A stretch of DNA of 64,000 nucleotides from Staphylococcus sp. ACRSN. Lineage in GTDB: Bacteria; Bacillota; Bacilli; Staphylococcales; Staphylococcaceae. Location: contig NZ_JAKRNS010000001.1 of assembly GCF_022346615.1 (NCBI RefSeq), positions 186,001-250,000 on the forward strand, written 5' to 3'. Shown piece after piece: positions 54,923 to 64,000 of this stretch. The notes under the pieces were generated by a model that saw nothing but the letters and a program-made list of their open reading frames with translations, was not told the origin of the DNA and did no database searches. Position 1 is the stretch's first letter. Each line of letters begins with the position of its first letter. Both the position numbers and the translations under genes were made by a program.

Positions 54923-56629
54923 ATGGCTGATTCGAATTTAAACTTTTCAGAGAAACTTGATGAAATGGAACGAATCAAAACGAAAAGTAACTATCTTCGC
55001 GGGTCAATTGAGGAAGGTTTAGCAGACAGAATTACTGGAGCAATTGCTGAAGATGATACAAAACTTTTGAAATTCCATGGTAGTTACATGCAAGACGACA
55101 GAGATATTCGTGATGAACGTCGTAAACAAAAACTAGAACCTGCATATAGCTTCATGATTAGAGTACGTGCGCCAGGTGGTGCTTCTACATCAGAACAGTG
55201 GATTGCGATGGATGATATTGCTAATGAATATGCAAATCAGACGATTAAATTGACTACACGCCAAGCTTTTCAGTTCCACGGAATTTTAAAGAGAAATCTT
55301 AAGCAAACGATGTTTGATATTAATCAATCTTTATTAGATACATTGGCAGCATGTGGTGACGTTAATCGTAATGTGATGAGTAATCCAAATCCATATCAAT
55401 CAGATGTGCATGCTGAAGTGAACCAAATTGCTAGTGATATCAGTGCTCATTTATCACCGAGAACACAAGCTTATCATGAGATTTGGTTAGATGGAGAAAA
55501 AGTGATGGATACAAGCGTTGAAGAAGAACCACTTTATGGGAAAACATACTTACCACGTAAATTTAAAATTGGTATCGCTGTACCACCATCAAATGATATT
55601 GATGTTTACTCACAAGATATTGGTTTGATTTCTATTATTGAAGACGGTAAACTCGTTGGATTCAATGTCACAATTGGTGGCGGTATGGGTATGACACATG
55701 GTAATACAAAAACATACCCTCAACTTGGCCGTTTAATCGGATATTTCCCAAAAGAACATGTTTTAGATGTTTGTGAAAAAATCTTAACGATTCAACGTGA
55801 TTATGGTAATAGACAAGAGCGTAAGAATGCGCGTTTTAAATACACGGTCGACCGCTATGGTGCAGATTGGGTATTAAATGAGTTGAACGAACGTTTAGGT
55901 TGGCATTTAGAAAATCCACGTGAATTCCATTTTGATCATAATGGAGATCGTTATGGTTGGACAGAAGGTAGTGGTAAATGGCACTTTACCTTATTTGTAC
56001 AAAATGGACGTGTTAAAGATACTGAAGATTATAAATTGAAGACGGCATTAAGAGAAATTGCAGAAATTCATACAGGTGATTTCAGATTAACACCAAACCA
56101 AAACTTGGTAATTGCAAATGTTGATGCTGAGAAAAAGCCGGAAATTGAAGCTTTAATTTCTGAGTACGGTTTAACAGATGGAAAACATTATAGTGGATTA
56201 CGACGTAATTCAATGGCATGTGTTGCTTTTCCAACTTGTGGCCTAGCAATGGCAGAGTCTGAAAGATATCTACCAGCTTTAATTACAAAAATTGAAGATT
56301 TACTGGATGAAGCAGGATTGAAAGAAGAAGAAATTACAATCCGTATGACGGGTTGCCCGAATGGTTGTGCTAGACCAGCCTTAGCGGAAATAGCGTTTAT
56401 AGGTAAGGCGCCAGGCAAATATAACATGTATTTGGGTGCTAGTTTTACAGGAGATCGTTTAAACAAAATATACAAAGAAAACATTGGTGAGGCAGAAATC
56501 TTAGAAAGCTTACGACCAATATTATTACAATATGCAAAAGAAAGAACTGAAGGAGAACATTTTGGTGACTTCGTTGTACGTGCCGGCATTGTAGATGCTG
56601 TTAACGATGGTCAAGTGTTCCACAGTTAA
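54923..56629 (+). CDS. cysI: Sulfite reductase hemoprotein subunit CysI
   Basis: A 568-residue siroheme and 4Fe-4S protein that reduces sulfite to sulfide in six electrons. The first half contains the substrate-binding [23 protein letters not shown]; the C-terminal cluster-ligand motifs are [16 protein letters not shown] and [31 protein letters not shown] precedes the ATG. It is encoded directly after cysJ, followed by siroheme biosynthesis genes. Confidence 0.96.
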   Translation: MADSNLNFSEKLDEMERIKTKSNYLRGSIEEGLADRITGAIAEDDTKLLKFHGSYMQDDRDIRDERRKQKLEPAYSFMIRVRAPGGASTSEQWIAMDDIANEYANQTIKLTTRQAFQFHGILKRNLKQTMFDINQSLLDTLAACGDVNRNVMSNPNPYQSDVHAEVNQIASDISAHLSPRTQAYHEIWLDGEKVMDTSVEEEPLYGKTYLPRKFKIGIAVPPSNDIDVYSQDIGLISIIEDGKLVGFNVTIGGGMGMTHGNTKTYPQLGRLIGYFPKEHVLDVCEKILTIQRDYGNRQERKNARFKYTVDRYGADWVLNELNERLGWHLENPREFHFDHNGDRYGWTEGSGKWHFTLFVQNGRVKDTEDYKLKTALREIAEIHTGDFRLTPNQNLVIANVDAEKKPEIEALISEYGLTDGKHYSGLRRNSMACVAFPTCGLAMAESERYLPALITKIEDLLDEAGLKEEEITIRMTGCPNGCARPALAEIAFIGKAPGKYNMYLGASFTGDRLNKIYKENIGEAEILESLRPILLQYAKERTEGEHFGDFVVRAGIVDAVNDGQVFHS

Positions 56630-56652
56630 TAATTAGAGAAAGTGGTGACAGG

Positions 56653-57426
56653 ATGGGCAAAGTATATTTAGTAGGTGCAGGTCCAGGAGATCCTGATTTG
56701 ATAACGGTAAAAGGGTTAAAGGCAATAGAACAAGCAGATGTTATTTTATATGATCGTTTGGTAAATAAAGAACTATTAAATCATGCTTCACCTTTAGCCA
56801 AATTTATGTATTGTGGTAAAGATCCAAATCATCATTCATTACCACAAGAAGATACAAATAAATTGTTAGTAAGTTTGGCTAAAAAAGGCCTAACTGTCAC
56901 TCGCTTAAAAGGTGGAGATCCCTTTATCTTTGGTAGAGGGGGAGAAGAAGCAGAGGTATTGGCAGAGCAGCATATTCCATTTGAAGTTGTACCAGGTATA
57001 ACTTCTGGTATTGCTGCACCAGCTTATGCTGGTATCCCGGTTACACACCGCGATTATAGTTCGTCTGTAGCATTTGTAACAGGTGTTATCAATAAAGGCA
57101 TTGATAAAGATGAGTATTGGAGACATTTAGCTTTAGGACCTGAAACACTTTGCATATATATGGGCGTAAAGAAACTTCCTGAAATATGTAAATTGTTGAC
57201 AACTAACGGCCGTTCAGTTGATACACCGGTAGCATTGGTGCATTTAGGGACATCTGAATATCAGAAAACGGTTGTCGGTACGTTAGACAATATCGTTGAA
57301 GTTGCTAAAGAAATTGAAAATCCAGCGATGATTGTTGTAGGTGAAGTCGTTCGACTCAGAGATCAAATTAGTTGGTTTGAAGCGTTACCTGTTGATGAAG
57401 CAGTTGCCAAATTGACGTATCAATAA
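56653..57426 (+). CDS. Uroporphyrinogen-III C-methyltransferase (SUMT)
   Basis: A 257-residue SAM-dependent methyltransferase that converts uroporphyrinogen III to precorrin-2 for siroheme. Conserved motifs are VYLVGAGPGDPDLITVKGLKAI, LKGGDPFIFGRGGEEAE and VVPGITSGIAAPAYAGIPVTHRDYSSSVAFVTG. It is the stand-alone form (called CobA, SirA or NasF), separate from the CysG-type dehydrogenase two genes later. It follows cysI, so it supplies CysI with cofactor. Confidence 0.93.
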   Translation: MGKVYLVGAGPGDPDLITVKGLKAIEQADVILYDRLVNKELLNHASPLAKFMYCGKDPNHHSLPQEDTNKLLVSLAKKGLTVTRLKGGDPFIFGRGGEEAEVLAEQHIPFEVVPGITSGIAAPAYAGIPVTHRDYSSSVAFVTGVINKGIDKDEYWRHLALGPETLCIYMGVKKLPEICKLLTTNGRSVDTPVALVHLGTSEYQKTVVGTLDNIVEVAKEIENPAMIVVGEVVRLRDQISWFEALPVDEAVAKLTYQ

Positions 57427-57441
57427 TAAGGAGGGGTTAGT

Positions 57442-58182
57442 GTGCGAGGTGTCTTATATGTCAGCCATGGTAGTAGAGTGGTTGAAGCGGTTGAAGAAGC
57501 GGAAGCATTCATTGAAAAGGTGAAAAATCAAATAGATATTCCGTTGCAAGAGACATGTTTCTTGGAATTAACGAGTCCTAACTTATCCCAAGGATTTGAA
57601 CGTTTAGTAGAACAAGGTGCGACAGAAATTTCAGTAATACCGGTATTACTTTTAAGTGCTGGACACTATTTCAAGGATATCCCGGCAGAGATTGAAGAAA
57701 ACCAACTTAAACATCCTCATGTTAGCGTTTCGTATGGTCAACCACTGGGTGTACAACAACGATTGACTACAATTTTGAAAGAAAGAATAGAAGAAACAGG
57801 TATTGAACCGAAAAGTGATGCAAAAGTATTAGTGATTGGTAGAGGTAGCTATAATCCACAAACACAAAAGGATATTACAGCGATTCGAGATCAATTATAT
57901 AATCTTACTGATTTATCCGATATAGATGTTTGTTACTTAGCAGCTTGTGGTCCAAAGTTTGAGAATGCCTTGCAAGAGGCAGTTGAAGCAGGTCATTCTC
58001 AAATATTTATTGTCCCGTACTTGTGGTTTACAGGTATATTAGAACAACATATCGAAAGTACTGTGAATAGTTATGATGTAGATTGTGACATTGTACTTTG
58101 TCATAGACTTGGTCATCATAAGTATATACAGCATGCATTGAAAGATAGAGTATTAGAAACATTTGAGCTTATTAGCCAGTAA
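57442..58182 (+). CDS. Sirohydrochlorin ferrochelatase (SirB/CbiX type)
   Basis: A 246-residue class II chelatase with two similar halves. The N-terminal half has LYVSHGSRVVEAVEEAEAF and VIPVLLLSAGHYFKDIPAEIEE, containing the metal-ligand His pair, and the second half has IGRGSYNPQTQKDI and IVPYLWFTGIL. It inserts Fe(II) into sirohydrochlorin. The start is GTG after AAGGAGGGG. Its end overlaps the open frame of the next gene, although that gene begins later. Confidence 0.9.
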   Translation: MRGVLYVSHGSRVVEAVEEAEAFIEKVKNQIDIPLQETCFLELTSPNLSQGFERLVEQGATEISVIPVLLLSAGHYFKDIPAEIEENQLKHPHVSVSYGQPLGVQQRLTTILKERIEETGIEPKSDAKVLVIGRGSYNPQTQKDITAIRDQLYNLTDLSDIDVCYLAACGPKFENALQEAVEAGHSQIFIVPYLWFTGILEQHIESTVNSYDVDCDIVLCHRLGHHKYIQHALKDRVLETFELISQ

Positions 58183-58210
58183 ATATAAATGTAGAGAGGG
58201 AAGTGAAGTA

Positions 58211-58822
58211 ATGCCTTTGATTCCACTCATGTTTGATATATCTGACAAACAGGTTGTAGTTGTTGGTGGTGGGAAAGTTGCAGAACGGAGGATAATAACA
58301 TTAATGGAATACACAAGTCACATTCTTGTTATTAGTCCGACACTGACCACGGTGTTGCAAGAATTATTTGAAAATTCTGTAATTAAATGGTGCAAAAGAG
58401 AATTTCGCGATGGTGACGTTCAAATTGCATCGTTGATTGTAGTAGCAACAAATAATTCTGATACAAATACCAAGGTTCTTAAATCTAAACCAGCCCATGC
58501 TTTAATTAACTACGCCGAAGATGTCACAGCTGGAGATATTGCTTTTCCGAGTATTTTACAAAGAGGCAAACTGACTCTTAGCGTTTCGACACATGGTGCG
58601 AGCCCAGGACTCACTTCTCAAATATTACAAGAATTTCGTGAACGCTTTGATGCGCATTATGAAACATATGTAGATTTCTTATATGAATGTAGACAACGAG
58701 TTAAACAGAGTAATTTATCGATAACTCAGAGAAGACAATTTTTAAAAGAAATATTGTCTGAAGATTATCTAAATAAAAATAAACAACGTGAAGTAAGAAC
58801 ATGGTTAGATTCAATAACCTAA
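58211..58822 (+). CDS. Precorrin-2 dehydrogenase (SirC/YlnF type)
   Basis: A 203-residue NAD-dependent siroheme enzyme that oxidises precorrin-2 to sirohydrochlorin. The Rossmann motif VVVGGGKVAERRI is at the start, and PSILQRGKLTLSVSTHGASPGLTSQI is the conserved C-terminal dimer segment. The frame opens at 58163, but the ATG at 58211 begins MPLIPLMFDISDKQ, as family members do, and has AGTGAAG upstream. With SUMT and the chelatase it completes siroheme. Confidence 0.9.
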   Translation: MPLIPLMFDISDKQVVVVGGGKVAERRIITLMEYTSHILVISPTLTTVLQELFENSVIKWCKREFRDGDVQIASLIVVATNNSDTNTKVLKSKPAHALINYAEDVTAGDIAFPSILQRGKLTLSVSTHGASPGLTSQILQEFRERFDAHYETYVDFLYECRQRVKQSNLSITQRRQFLKEILSEDYLNKNKQREVRTWLDSIT

Positions 58823-58844
58823 TAAATCGAAAGGGGTACGACGC

Positions 58845-59756
58845 ATGCATAAATTATTTATATTTGCACTTGCTGGTTTTCTTGCACAACTGATAGATGG
58901 GTCATTAGGAATGGGCTTCGGTGCTTCCTCATCGTCTATATTATTAACGTTTGGCGTGGCTCCAGCTATTGCTTCAGCGACAATTCATTTTTCTGAAATA
59001 GCTACTACGGCAGCATCAGGAACGTCACACTTGAAATTCGAAAATGTGCATAAACCGACTTTAATTAAGTTAGCCATTCCAGGTGCAATTACTGCATTTA
59101 TTGGCGCCGCGTTCCTTAGCAATATTCACAGCGACTTGATTAAACCGTTTATTGCCGTGTTCCTACTTACTATGGGAATTTATATTTTGTATCAATTCTT
59201 ATTTAAAAGAAATCAACAGCTTTCTGACGATATTAATCCCGACAAAGGCGGTCGTTTTGCAATGATACCGCAAGGCTTAGTGGCAGGTTTTTTAGATGCT
59301 GTTGGTGGCGGTGGCTGGGGGCCAGTTAATACCCCATTACTATTAGCATCGAAAAAGTTAGAGCCGAGATACGCTATTGGTACTGTATCCGCTAGTGAAT
59401 TTTTTGTTACGATTTCAGCTTCACTTGGCTTTATTATTTTCCTTGGTTGGGATCAAATCAACTGGGCATTGGTAATTTCATTGAGTGTAGGTGGTATGTT
59501 AGCCGCGCCAATCGCTGCATGGTTTGTCAAAATTTTACCAATGAATATTTTAGCAGTTTGTGTGAGTGGTTTAATTATTTTTACAAATAGTAGTTCACTA
59601 TTAAGTGTGTTTAATCCTGGTACAACAGTATCTTTAACTATAAAAGTAGGCCTTATTGTTGTTTGGATAGGTTTAGTATTTTTTGCATTATCTCAAAATA
59701 AAAAATTGCCTTTTTCTGTTTCTAAAAAAAAGGCCAACGTAAATGAACTAGATTAA
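58845..59756 (+). CDS. TauE/SafE-family sulfite/sulfate permease
   Basis: A 303-residue membrane protein with about eight helices. TauE/SafE hallmarks are the paired glycine-rich segments: GFLAQLIDGSLGMGFGASSSSILLTFG near the N-terminus and PQGLVAGFLDAVGGGGWGPVNTPLL in the middle. Placement between siroheme and ATP sulfurylase genes suggests sulfate import or sulfite/sulfur-compound export. The direction cannot be decided from motifs. AAAGGGGTACGACGC precedes the ATG. Confidence 0.88.
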   Translation: MHKLFIFALAGFLAQLIDGSLGMGFGASSSSILLTFGVAPAIASATIHFSEIATTAASGTSHLKFENVHKPTLIKLAIPGAITAFIGAAFLSNIHSDLIKPFIAVFLLTMGIYILYQFLFKRNQQLSDDINPDKGGRFAMIPQGLVAGFLDAVGGGGWGPVNTPLLLASKKLEPRYAIGTVSASEFFVTISASLGFIIFLGWDQINWALVISLSVGGMLAAPIAAWFVKILPMNILAVCVSGLIIFTNSSSLLSVFNPGTTVSLTIKVGLIVVWIGLVFFALSQNKKLPFSVSKKKANVNELD

Positions 59757-59779
59757 AAAATTGAAGGAAGTGTATAACG

Positions 59780-60958
59780 ATGACAGTAACAAATAAACAA
59801 AAAAATGATACAATCCAGCCTCATGGTGGGACATTGATTAATAGACAAGTAGAAGGTGCTGACAGAGAACAATTAATTCAAGAAGCACAGAATTTTCCTG
59901 AGATTACGTTAAACCCATGGAGTTTGTCAGATTTAGAACTCATCTCTATTGGTGGATTTAGTCCATTAGAAGGTTTTATGGGTGAAGCTGACTATACTCA
60001 AGTGGTAGAAAATGTTCATTTGAGTAATGGATTGGTTTGGAGTATTCCAATCACGTTGCCAGTCGATAAATCTCGAGCAGATGAGTTAAATATCGGTGAT
60101 AGAATAGCTTTATATGGTGAGGATAAACATCTTTACGGCGTACTTGATTTAGAAGAAAAATATGAGTATGACAAAGAAAAAGAAGCGAAATATGTATACG
60201 GTACGACAGATGTTGATCATCCAGGTGTGAAAAAAGTCTACGAAAAAGGAAATATTTATTTAGCAGGCCCAGTGCATTTAGTGGATAGACCAAAGCATGA
60301 TGAATTTGTAGATTTTCACTTAGACCCAGTTGAAACAAGACAATTATTTAATGATTTAGGTTGGAAAACGGTCGTTGGATTCCAAACAAGAAACCCTGTA
60401 CACAGAGCCCATGAATATATTCAAAAAGCTGCTTTAGAATCAGTAGATGGCTTATTATTAAACCCACTTGTTGGTGAAACGAAATCAGATGATATTCCAG
60501 CAGCAGTTAGAATGGAAAGCTATCAAGCGATATTAAAACACTATTATCCAGCAGATAGAACGCGATTAGTTATTTACCCAGCTGCGATGAGATATGCAGG
60601 TCCTCGTGAAGCAATTTTACATGCTACAGTACGTAAAAATTATGGTTGTACGCATTTTATTGTCGGTCGTGATCACGCAGGTGTAGGCGATTACTATGGA
60701 ACATATGAAGCGCAGGAATTAATTTCTCAATATGAAGATGAATTAGGTATCCATATCCTAAAATTTGAGCATGCATTTTATTGTAAAAAGTGTGAGAATA
60801 TGGCAACAGCTAAAACATGTCCGCATGATGCTAGTGATCACTTACATTTAAGTGGTACAAAAGTACGTGAAAAATTAAGAAATGGTGAATCATTACCGAA
60901 AGAATTCTCAAGACCAGAAGTAGCTGAAGTATTAATTAGAGGTTTACAAGAGAAATAA
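59780..60958 (+). CDS. sat: Sulfate adenylyltransferase (ATP sulfurylase)
   Basis: A 392-residue enzyme that makes adenylyl-sulfate (APS) from ATP and sulfate. Active-site motifs are [19 protein letters not shown] and [17 protein letters not shown]; a cysteine/histidine zinc-type cluster follows as [18 protein letters not shown]. The N-terminal PUA-like domain includes [21 protein letters not shown]. It is followed 16 bases later by the APS kinase gene. Confidence 0.96.
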   Translation: MTVTNKQKNDTIQPHGGTLINRQVEGADREQLIQEAQNFPEITLNPWSLSDLELISIGGFSPLEGFMGEADYTQVVENVHLSNGLVWSIPITLPVDKSRADELNIGDRIALYGEDKHLYGVLDLEEKYEYDKEKEAKYVYGTTDVDHPGVKKVYEKGNIYLAGPVHLVDRPKHDEFVDFHLDPVETRQLFNDLGWKTVVGFQTRNPVHRAHEYIQKAALESVDGLLLNPLVGETKSDDIPAAVRMESYQAILKHYYPADRTRLVIYPAAMRYAGPREAILHATVRKNYGCTHFIVGRDHAGVGDYYGTYEAQELISQYEDELGIHILKFEHAFYCKKCENMATAKTCPHDASDHLHLSGTKVREKLRNGESLPKEFSRPEVAEVLIRGLQEK

Positions 60959-60977
60959 TGATCAAAGGAGTCCAATG

Positions 60978-61586
60978 ATGAGTACATCTAAAAATATTAC
61001 ATGGCATGATTCGGAAGTAAAAAAAGTTGAAAGACAGCATCGCAATAAACATAAAAGTGTAGTGATTTGGTTTACAGGGTTATCTGGATCGGGTAAATCT
61101 ACGGTTTCAGTTGCGCTGGAGCAAGAATTATTTAAACAACAAGTTCAAACATACCGTTTAGATGGCGATAATATTCGTCATGGTTTAAATAATAATCTTG
61201 GTTTTAGCCCAGAAGATAGAAAAGAAAACATTCGTCGTATTGGTGAAGTTGGTAAATTAATGGTTGATGCTGGTTTAGTTACCGTGACGGCGTTCATTTC
61301 TCCTTATAGAGAAGATAGAGACGCAGTACGTGAATTACTAGAAGATGATGAATTTATTGAAGTTTATACAAAATGTAGCCTTGATGAATGTGAAGCGAGA
61401 GATCCTAAGGGTTTATATCAAAAAGCTAGAAGTGGTGAAATTCAAGGCTTTACAGGTATTAATGCACCATATGAAGAGCCAGTTAATCCAGAAATTGTAA
61501 TTGATACTGAAAATAATAGCGTAGAAGAATCTGTACGTTATATTATCTCTTATTTAAAATCACATGCTTATATTAAAAATAAATAA
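60978..61586 (+). CDS. cysC: Adenylylsulfate kinase CysC
   Basis: A 202-residue P-loop kinase that phosphorylates APS to PAPS. The Walker A is [18 protein letters not shown]; the APS-binding lid includes [27 protein letters not shown] and the C-terminal [21 protein letters not shown]. Paired ATGs (60975 and 60978) exist; AAAGGAG is closer to optimal for the second. It is the last sulfate gene; a 12-base inverted repeat begins inside its end. Confidence 0.94.
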   Translation: MSTSKNITWHDSEVKKVERQHRNKHKSVVIWFTGLSGSGKSTVSVALEQELFKQQVQTYRLDGDNIRHGLNNNLGFSPEDRKENIRRIGEVGKLMVDAGLVTVTAFISPYREDRDAVRELLEDDEFIEVYTKCSLDECEARDPKGLYQKARSGEIQGFTGINAPYEEPVNPEIVIDTENNSVEESVRYIISYLKSHAYIKNK

Positions 61587-61597
61587 ATATAAGCATG
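61563..61597. repeat. Inverted repeat over the cysC stop codon
   Basis: CATGCTTATATT (61563-61574) and AATATAAGCATG (61586-61597) are perfect 12-base arms around an 11-base loop that contains most of the stop-codon region. GGGGG rather than T-run follows, so it is more likely a 3'-end stabilising hairpin than an intrinsic terminator. Confidence 0.5.
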
Positions 61598-61664
61598 GGG
61601 GTAAATATTATGTCGTGAATTTAATTCGAAAAATGCGTCATAATTATAAGGAGCGTTGGCATAT

Positions 61665-61859
61665 ATGGCAATGTTAAATCAATTTGCTTTTATTTTTCTT
61701 TTGATTTTAATTGTTAGTGTGATATTAGGTGTGATTCTTGTGAATAAAGGACAACAAAGGAAAAACTTTCTCAGGGAATTACGGATTATTGTAATATTAT
61801 GCGCGGTCGCTTTGATTGCACTTTGCACTTTGATAGTGACATCACAAATGCTATATTGA
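61665..61859 (+). CDS. Small two-helix membrane protein
   Basis: A 64-residue protein with helices FIFLLILIVSVILGVILV and IIVILCAVALIALCTLIVT joined by a basic loop (NKGQQRKNFLRELR). The start at 61665 is 11 bases after AAGGAG; a TTG at 61656 is also in frame but very close to the ribosome site. Family not recognised. It lies between the sulfate operon and the deaminase gene. Confidence 0.65.
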   Translation: MAMLNQFAFIFLLILIVSVILGVILVNKGQQRKNFLRELRIIVILCAVALIALCTLIVTSQMLY

Positions 61860-62013
61860 GTTAGTGATATTGCAAAAATATAATGAATTATCATTTATAT
61901 AGAAATTATTTTTTCAAAATGTTATAGTGTATCAATGAATTTTGAAGAAGTTTCACTCATTATGATAAGTGATTATAATAAATGATGGCTTTCAAGTAAG
62001 GAAGGTTATGAAG

Positions 62014-62997
62014 ATGAAAAAGTGCATTCAAGACGTACCTAAAATAGAACTGCATTGCCATTTAGATGGTTCAGTAAGTCGTGACTTGATTAAGCAACTC
62101 GCATTTGAACAGCAGATTGTACTCAATGAAGATAATTTGATTGTCAGCGAATCTTGCGAAAGTTTGAACGAATATTTACAATGCTTTGATGAAATACTTA
62201 AGGTATTACAAACGAAAGATAGTTTGAAAAGAGCGGTCATAGACGTGACGCAACAAGCAGACCGTGACAATGTGAAATACATAGAAATTCGATTTGCACC
62301 TTTCTTTCATATGGATAAAGGTTTGAATTTAACAGAAATCTTTGAAGCAATAGAAGAGGGCGTGGACTCAGCTATTGCTTTAACTGATGTTAAAGTGAAT
62401 ATATTGGTTTGTGCCATGCGTCAACAAGAAGCAGAAATAAATGCGACATTATTTGACTATTTACAACAACGTGATAGTCAATTTGTCTGTGGTATTGATT
62501 TTGCTGGTCCGGAAGCACCTTTTCCTCCCACAAAAATTGAGTCACAAATACAGTATGGTGTCGATAAAGGTTTTAATTTAACTTTGCATGCAGGTGAATG
62601 TGGTTGTGTGCAAAATGTGGTGGAATCAATAAGAATGGGTGCAAAACGCATCGGTCATGGTGTCGCAATTAATCAGGATGAAGCAGTGTTACAAGAAGTG
62701 AAAAAGCAAAATATACTGTTAGAAATATGCCCTAAAAGTAATATTCAAACGAAGGCTATACAAGATTTATCTGAATTGAATATGACCTATTTACTGGAAC
62801 AAGACATACCGTTTCTAATCAATACAGATAATCGTACGGTTACGCAAACGAGTTTGAATGCTGAATATGAGTTATTAGTAGAGCATGATTTGATCAATAT
62901 TCAACAAATAAAAATGATTAATCAAAAGGCTGTAGAATATACATTTATTTCTGATGAAGAGCAACAAGTATTAAAAAATAAGCTATCAAATTCGTAA
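62014..62997 (+). CDS. Adenosine deaminase family protein
   Basis: A 327-residue amidohydrolase of the adenosine/adenine deaminase fold. The zinc ligands are ELHCHLDGS (His14 and His16), the catalytic Glu region is LTLHAGECG (about residue 190), with RIGHGVAINQD and the final zinc Asp in INTDNRTV. It deaminates adenosine (or a related purine nucleoside) to inosine in the cytosol. The start is the ATG at 62014, eight bases after AAGGAAGG; the frame opens much earlier at 61969. Confidence 0.88.
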   Translation: MKKCIQDVPKIELHCHLDGSVSRDLIKQLAFEQQIVLNEDNLIVSESCESLNEYLQCFDEILKVLQTKDSLKRAVIDVTQQADRDNVKYIEIRFAPFFHMDKGLNLTEIFEAIEEGVDSAIALTDVKVNILVCAMRQQEAEINATLFDYLQQRDSQFVCGIDFAGPEAPFPPTKIESQIQYGVDKGFNLTLHAGECGCVQNVVESIRMGAKRIGHGVAINQDEAVLQEVKKQNILLEICPKSNIQTKAIQDLSELNMTYLLEQDIPFLINTDNRTVTQTSLNAEYELLVEHDLINIQQIKMINQKAVEYTFISDEEQQVLKNKLSNS

Positions 62998-63024
62998 CTT
63001 AGCGAAAATTTTAGCATTATATTT

Positions 63025-63063
63025 AACTCTCGAGACTCGAAAGAGAACACGAGGGTTTTTTTA
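63025..63063 (+). terminator. Rho-independent terminator after the deaminase gene
   Basis: AACTCTCG pairs with CGAGGGTT (one G-U) across a 17-base loop, followed by TTTTTTT. It lies 28 bases after the stop codon. Confidence 0.75.
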
Positions 63064-63368
63064 TGCAAAAAAGGCATAAAAATACAAAATGTTCATAGGT
63101 TGCATTTGTATATAAAACGAATATTTATTCATATATTGTATGTTCATACATCTGCGTTTTAGGTAGTCCTAAAGTACGATTGAGGTCGGGGTAATATTCT
63201 GTTTTACTATAAATTAAGCGTTATATTATAGAAACTGTCTAGGCACAAAAAATGGAAATCATGTCATTTATTTAGATAGACAGTGGATGTTTCATTTTAT
63301 TGTTTGGCATGCAATGGCGCATCGTATCTCTAAAATGACAACTTAAGCGTAGAAGGGAAAAGAAATAC
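63064..63368 (+). other. Intergenic region before the PAP2 gene, with one inverted repeat
   Basis: No gene is seen. ACTGTCTA (63234-63241) and TAGACAGT (63277-63284) form a perfect 8-base inverted repeat 35 bases apart, 85 bases before the PAP2 start. It could be a regulator site or a leader hairpin. Confidence 0.4.
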
Positions 63369-63977
63369 ATGCAAAATTATTGGAAAATATTACCGCCAAG
63401 TGTGTGCTTACTTATCTTAATGATATGTATACATCTAAATTTAACAAATAATGTTGATACAGCAGTGTATCAATGGTTACATCAATCATTGAGTAGTAAT
63501 GTAGTAGAACGTTATCTGAAAATCATTTCGGATGTTTTTTCGCCATTCAATTGTTTGATTTTGATACTACTTATTTTAGCTATCTTATTTTTTGTTAATA
63601 AATTCAAATTTTGGTGGTATGGATTTTGGTGCTTCTGTGTACTACTCATTGGCACATTTTTGAAAAACATTATCCAACGCCCAAGACCGAGTGCATCCTT
63701 TGATGGGTACAGCTTCCCAAGTATGCATGTACTAAGTGTCTGTTTGTTGGTTGTACTTGTATTATTGTTGAAGCGTAACAGTATACTATATGTGTTAAGT
63801 CTGGTATTGGTTATTTCTATTATGATATCTAGAATTTATTTACAAGCACATTATTTTACAGATACTATGGGTAGTCTGTTTGTATTGTGGGCGATGGTTC
63901 AAGCATTGCAAATCGCACGTAAGAGTGATGTGCGGTTTCAAAGTAAGTATTTTAAAGAGCGACTACAACAAAATTAA
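63369..63977 (+). CDS. PAP2-family phosphatase
   Basis: A 202-residue membrane phosphatase with about five helices. The three-part signature is complete: K(x)6RP as KNIIQRPRP (Lys99, Arg104, Pro105), PSMH (Pro117-His120) and SR...H...D as SRIYLQAHYFTD (Ser154, Arg155, His161, Asp165). Likely substrates are phosphatidylglycerol phosphate or undecaprenyl pyrophosphate. AAGGGAAAAG lies before the ATG. The window ends 23 bases after it. Confidence 0.88.
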   Translation: MQNYWKILPPSVCLLILMICIHLNLTNNVDTAVYQWLHQSLSSNVVERYLKIISDVFSPFNCLILILLILAILFFVNKFKFWWYGFWCFCVLLIGTFLKNIIQRPRPSASFDGYSFPSMHVLSVCLLVVLVLLLKRNSILYVLSLVLVISIMISRIYLQAHYFTDTMGSLFVLWAMVQALQIARKSDVRFQSKYFKERLQQN

Positions 63978-64000
63978 CTAAGTTGATACTAAAATGTAAA

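Overview
The window is low-GC Firmicutes DNA and reads as a Staphylococcus chromosome. The diagnostic pieces are the fadX-fadE-fadD-fadB-fadA order, a metI-metC-metF-metE operon behind a methionine T-box with a cyclase-family gene at its end, an FhuD2-type lipoprotein, and a cysH...cysC sulfate assimilation operon. No rRNA, tRNA, CRISPR array, intact transposon or prophage was seen. The inositol and sulfate pathways suggest a metabolically versatile, possibly environmental or animal-associated species; that is an inference.

Layout. (1) 1-5.3 kb: the 3' part of a myo-inositol operon (iolB partial, iolC, iolE, iolJ, iolG and a TIM-barrel isomerase), with a perfect catabolite-repression (cre) match inside it. 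(2) 5.3-8.35 kb: two unrecognised minus-strand genes, a long coiled-coil membrane protein and a two-helix membrane protein, bracketed by terminators. (3) 8.4-12.6 kb: iron uptake (feoA, feoB, a FeoB-associated Cys-rich peptide and an FhuD2-like lipoprotein) with Fur-box-like sites. (4) 12.8-20.0 kb: a LysR regulator with six NAD(P)H or flavin oxidoreductases (three aldo/keto reductases, an MDR reductase, an Old Yellow Enzyme and a luciferase-like enzyme). This looks like carbonyl or electrophile detoxification and carries a matched pair of operator-like dyads. (5) 20.2-26.8 kb: an amino-acid permease, a MarR-paiA-paiB operon, small proteins and an MFS exporter bracketed by long hairpins. (6) 26.8-32.3 kb: an accessory-looking stretch with a lipoprotein, a serine-rich secreted protein, a CPBP protease, small membrane peptides, a decayed CPBP-like gene and a free-standing condensation-domain protein. 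(7) 32.8-40.8 kb: the fatty-acid beta-oxidation operon with cre-like sites. (8) 40.9-42.7 kb: a second, orphan CysJ paralogue. (9) 43.1-50.6 kb: methionine biosynthesis with its T-box. (10) 50.8-51.6 kb: a ParB-family protein. (11) 52.1-61.6 kb: a full sulfate assimilation and siroheme operon. (12) 61.7-64 kb: a small membrane protein, an adenosine-deaminase-family enzyme and a PAP2 phosphatase.

How the genes fit together. Sulfate is taken up (probably TauE/SafE), activated (sat, cysC), reduced (cysH, cysJI with siroheme made by sumT, sirB and sirC) and feeds the homocysteine and methionine genes nearby. The iol and fad operons are alternative carbon routes that both carry CcpA-type cre sequences. 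The most unusual items are the free-standing NRPS-type condensation protein, the two-gene coiled-coil/membrane module, the paired TATATG-N6-CATATA operators, the repeat-flanked hairpin domain in the methionine leader, and the orphan CysJ.
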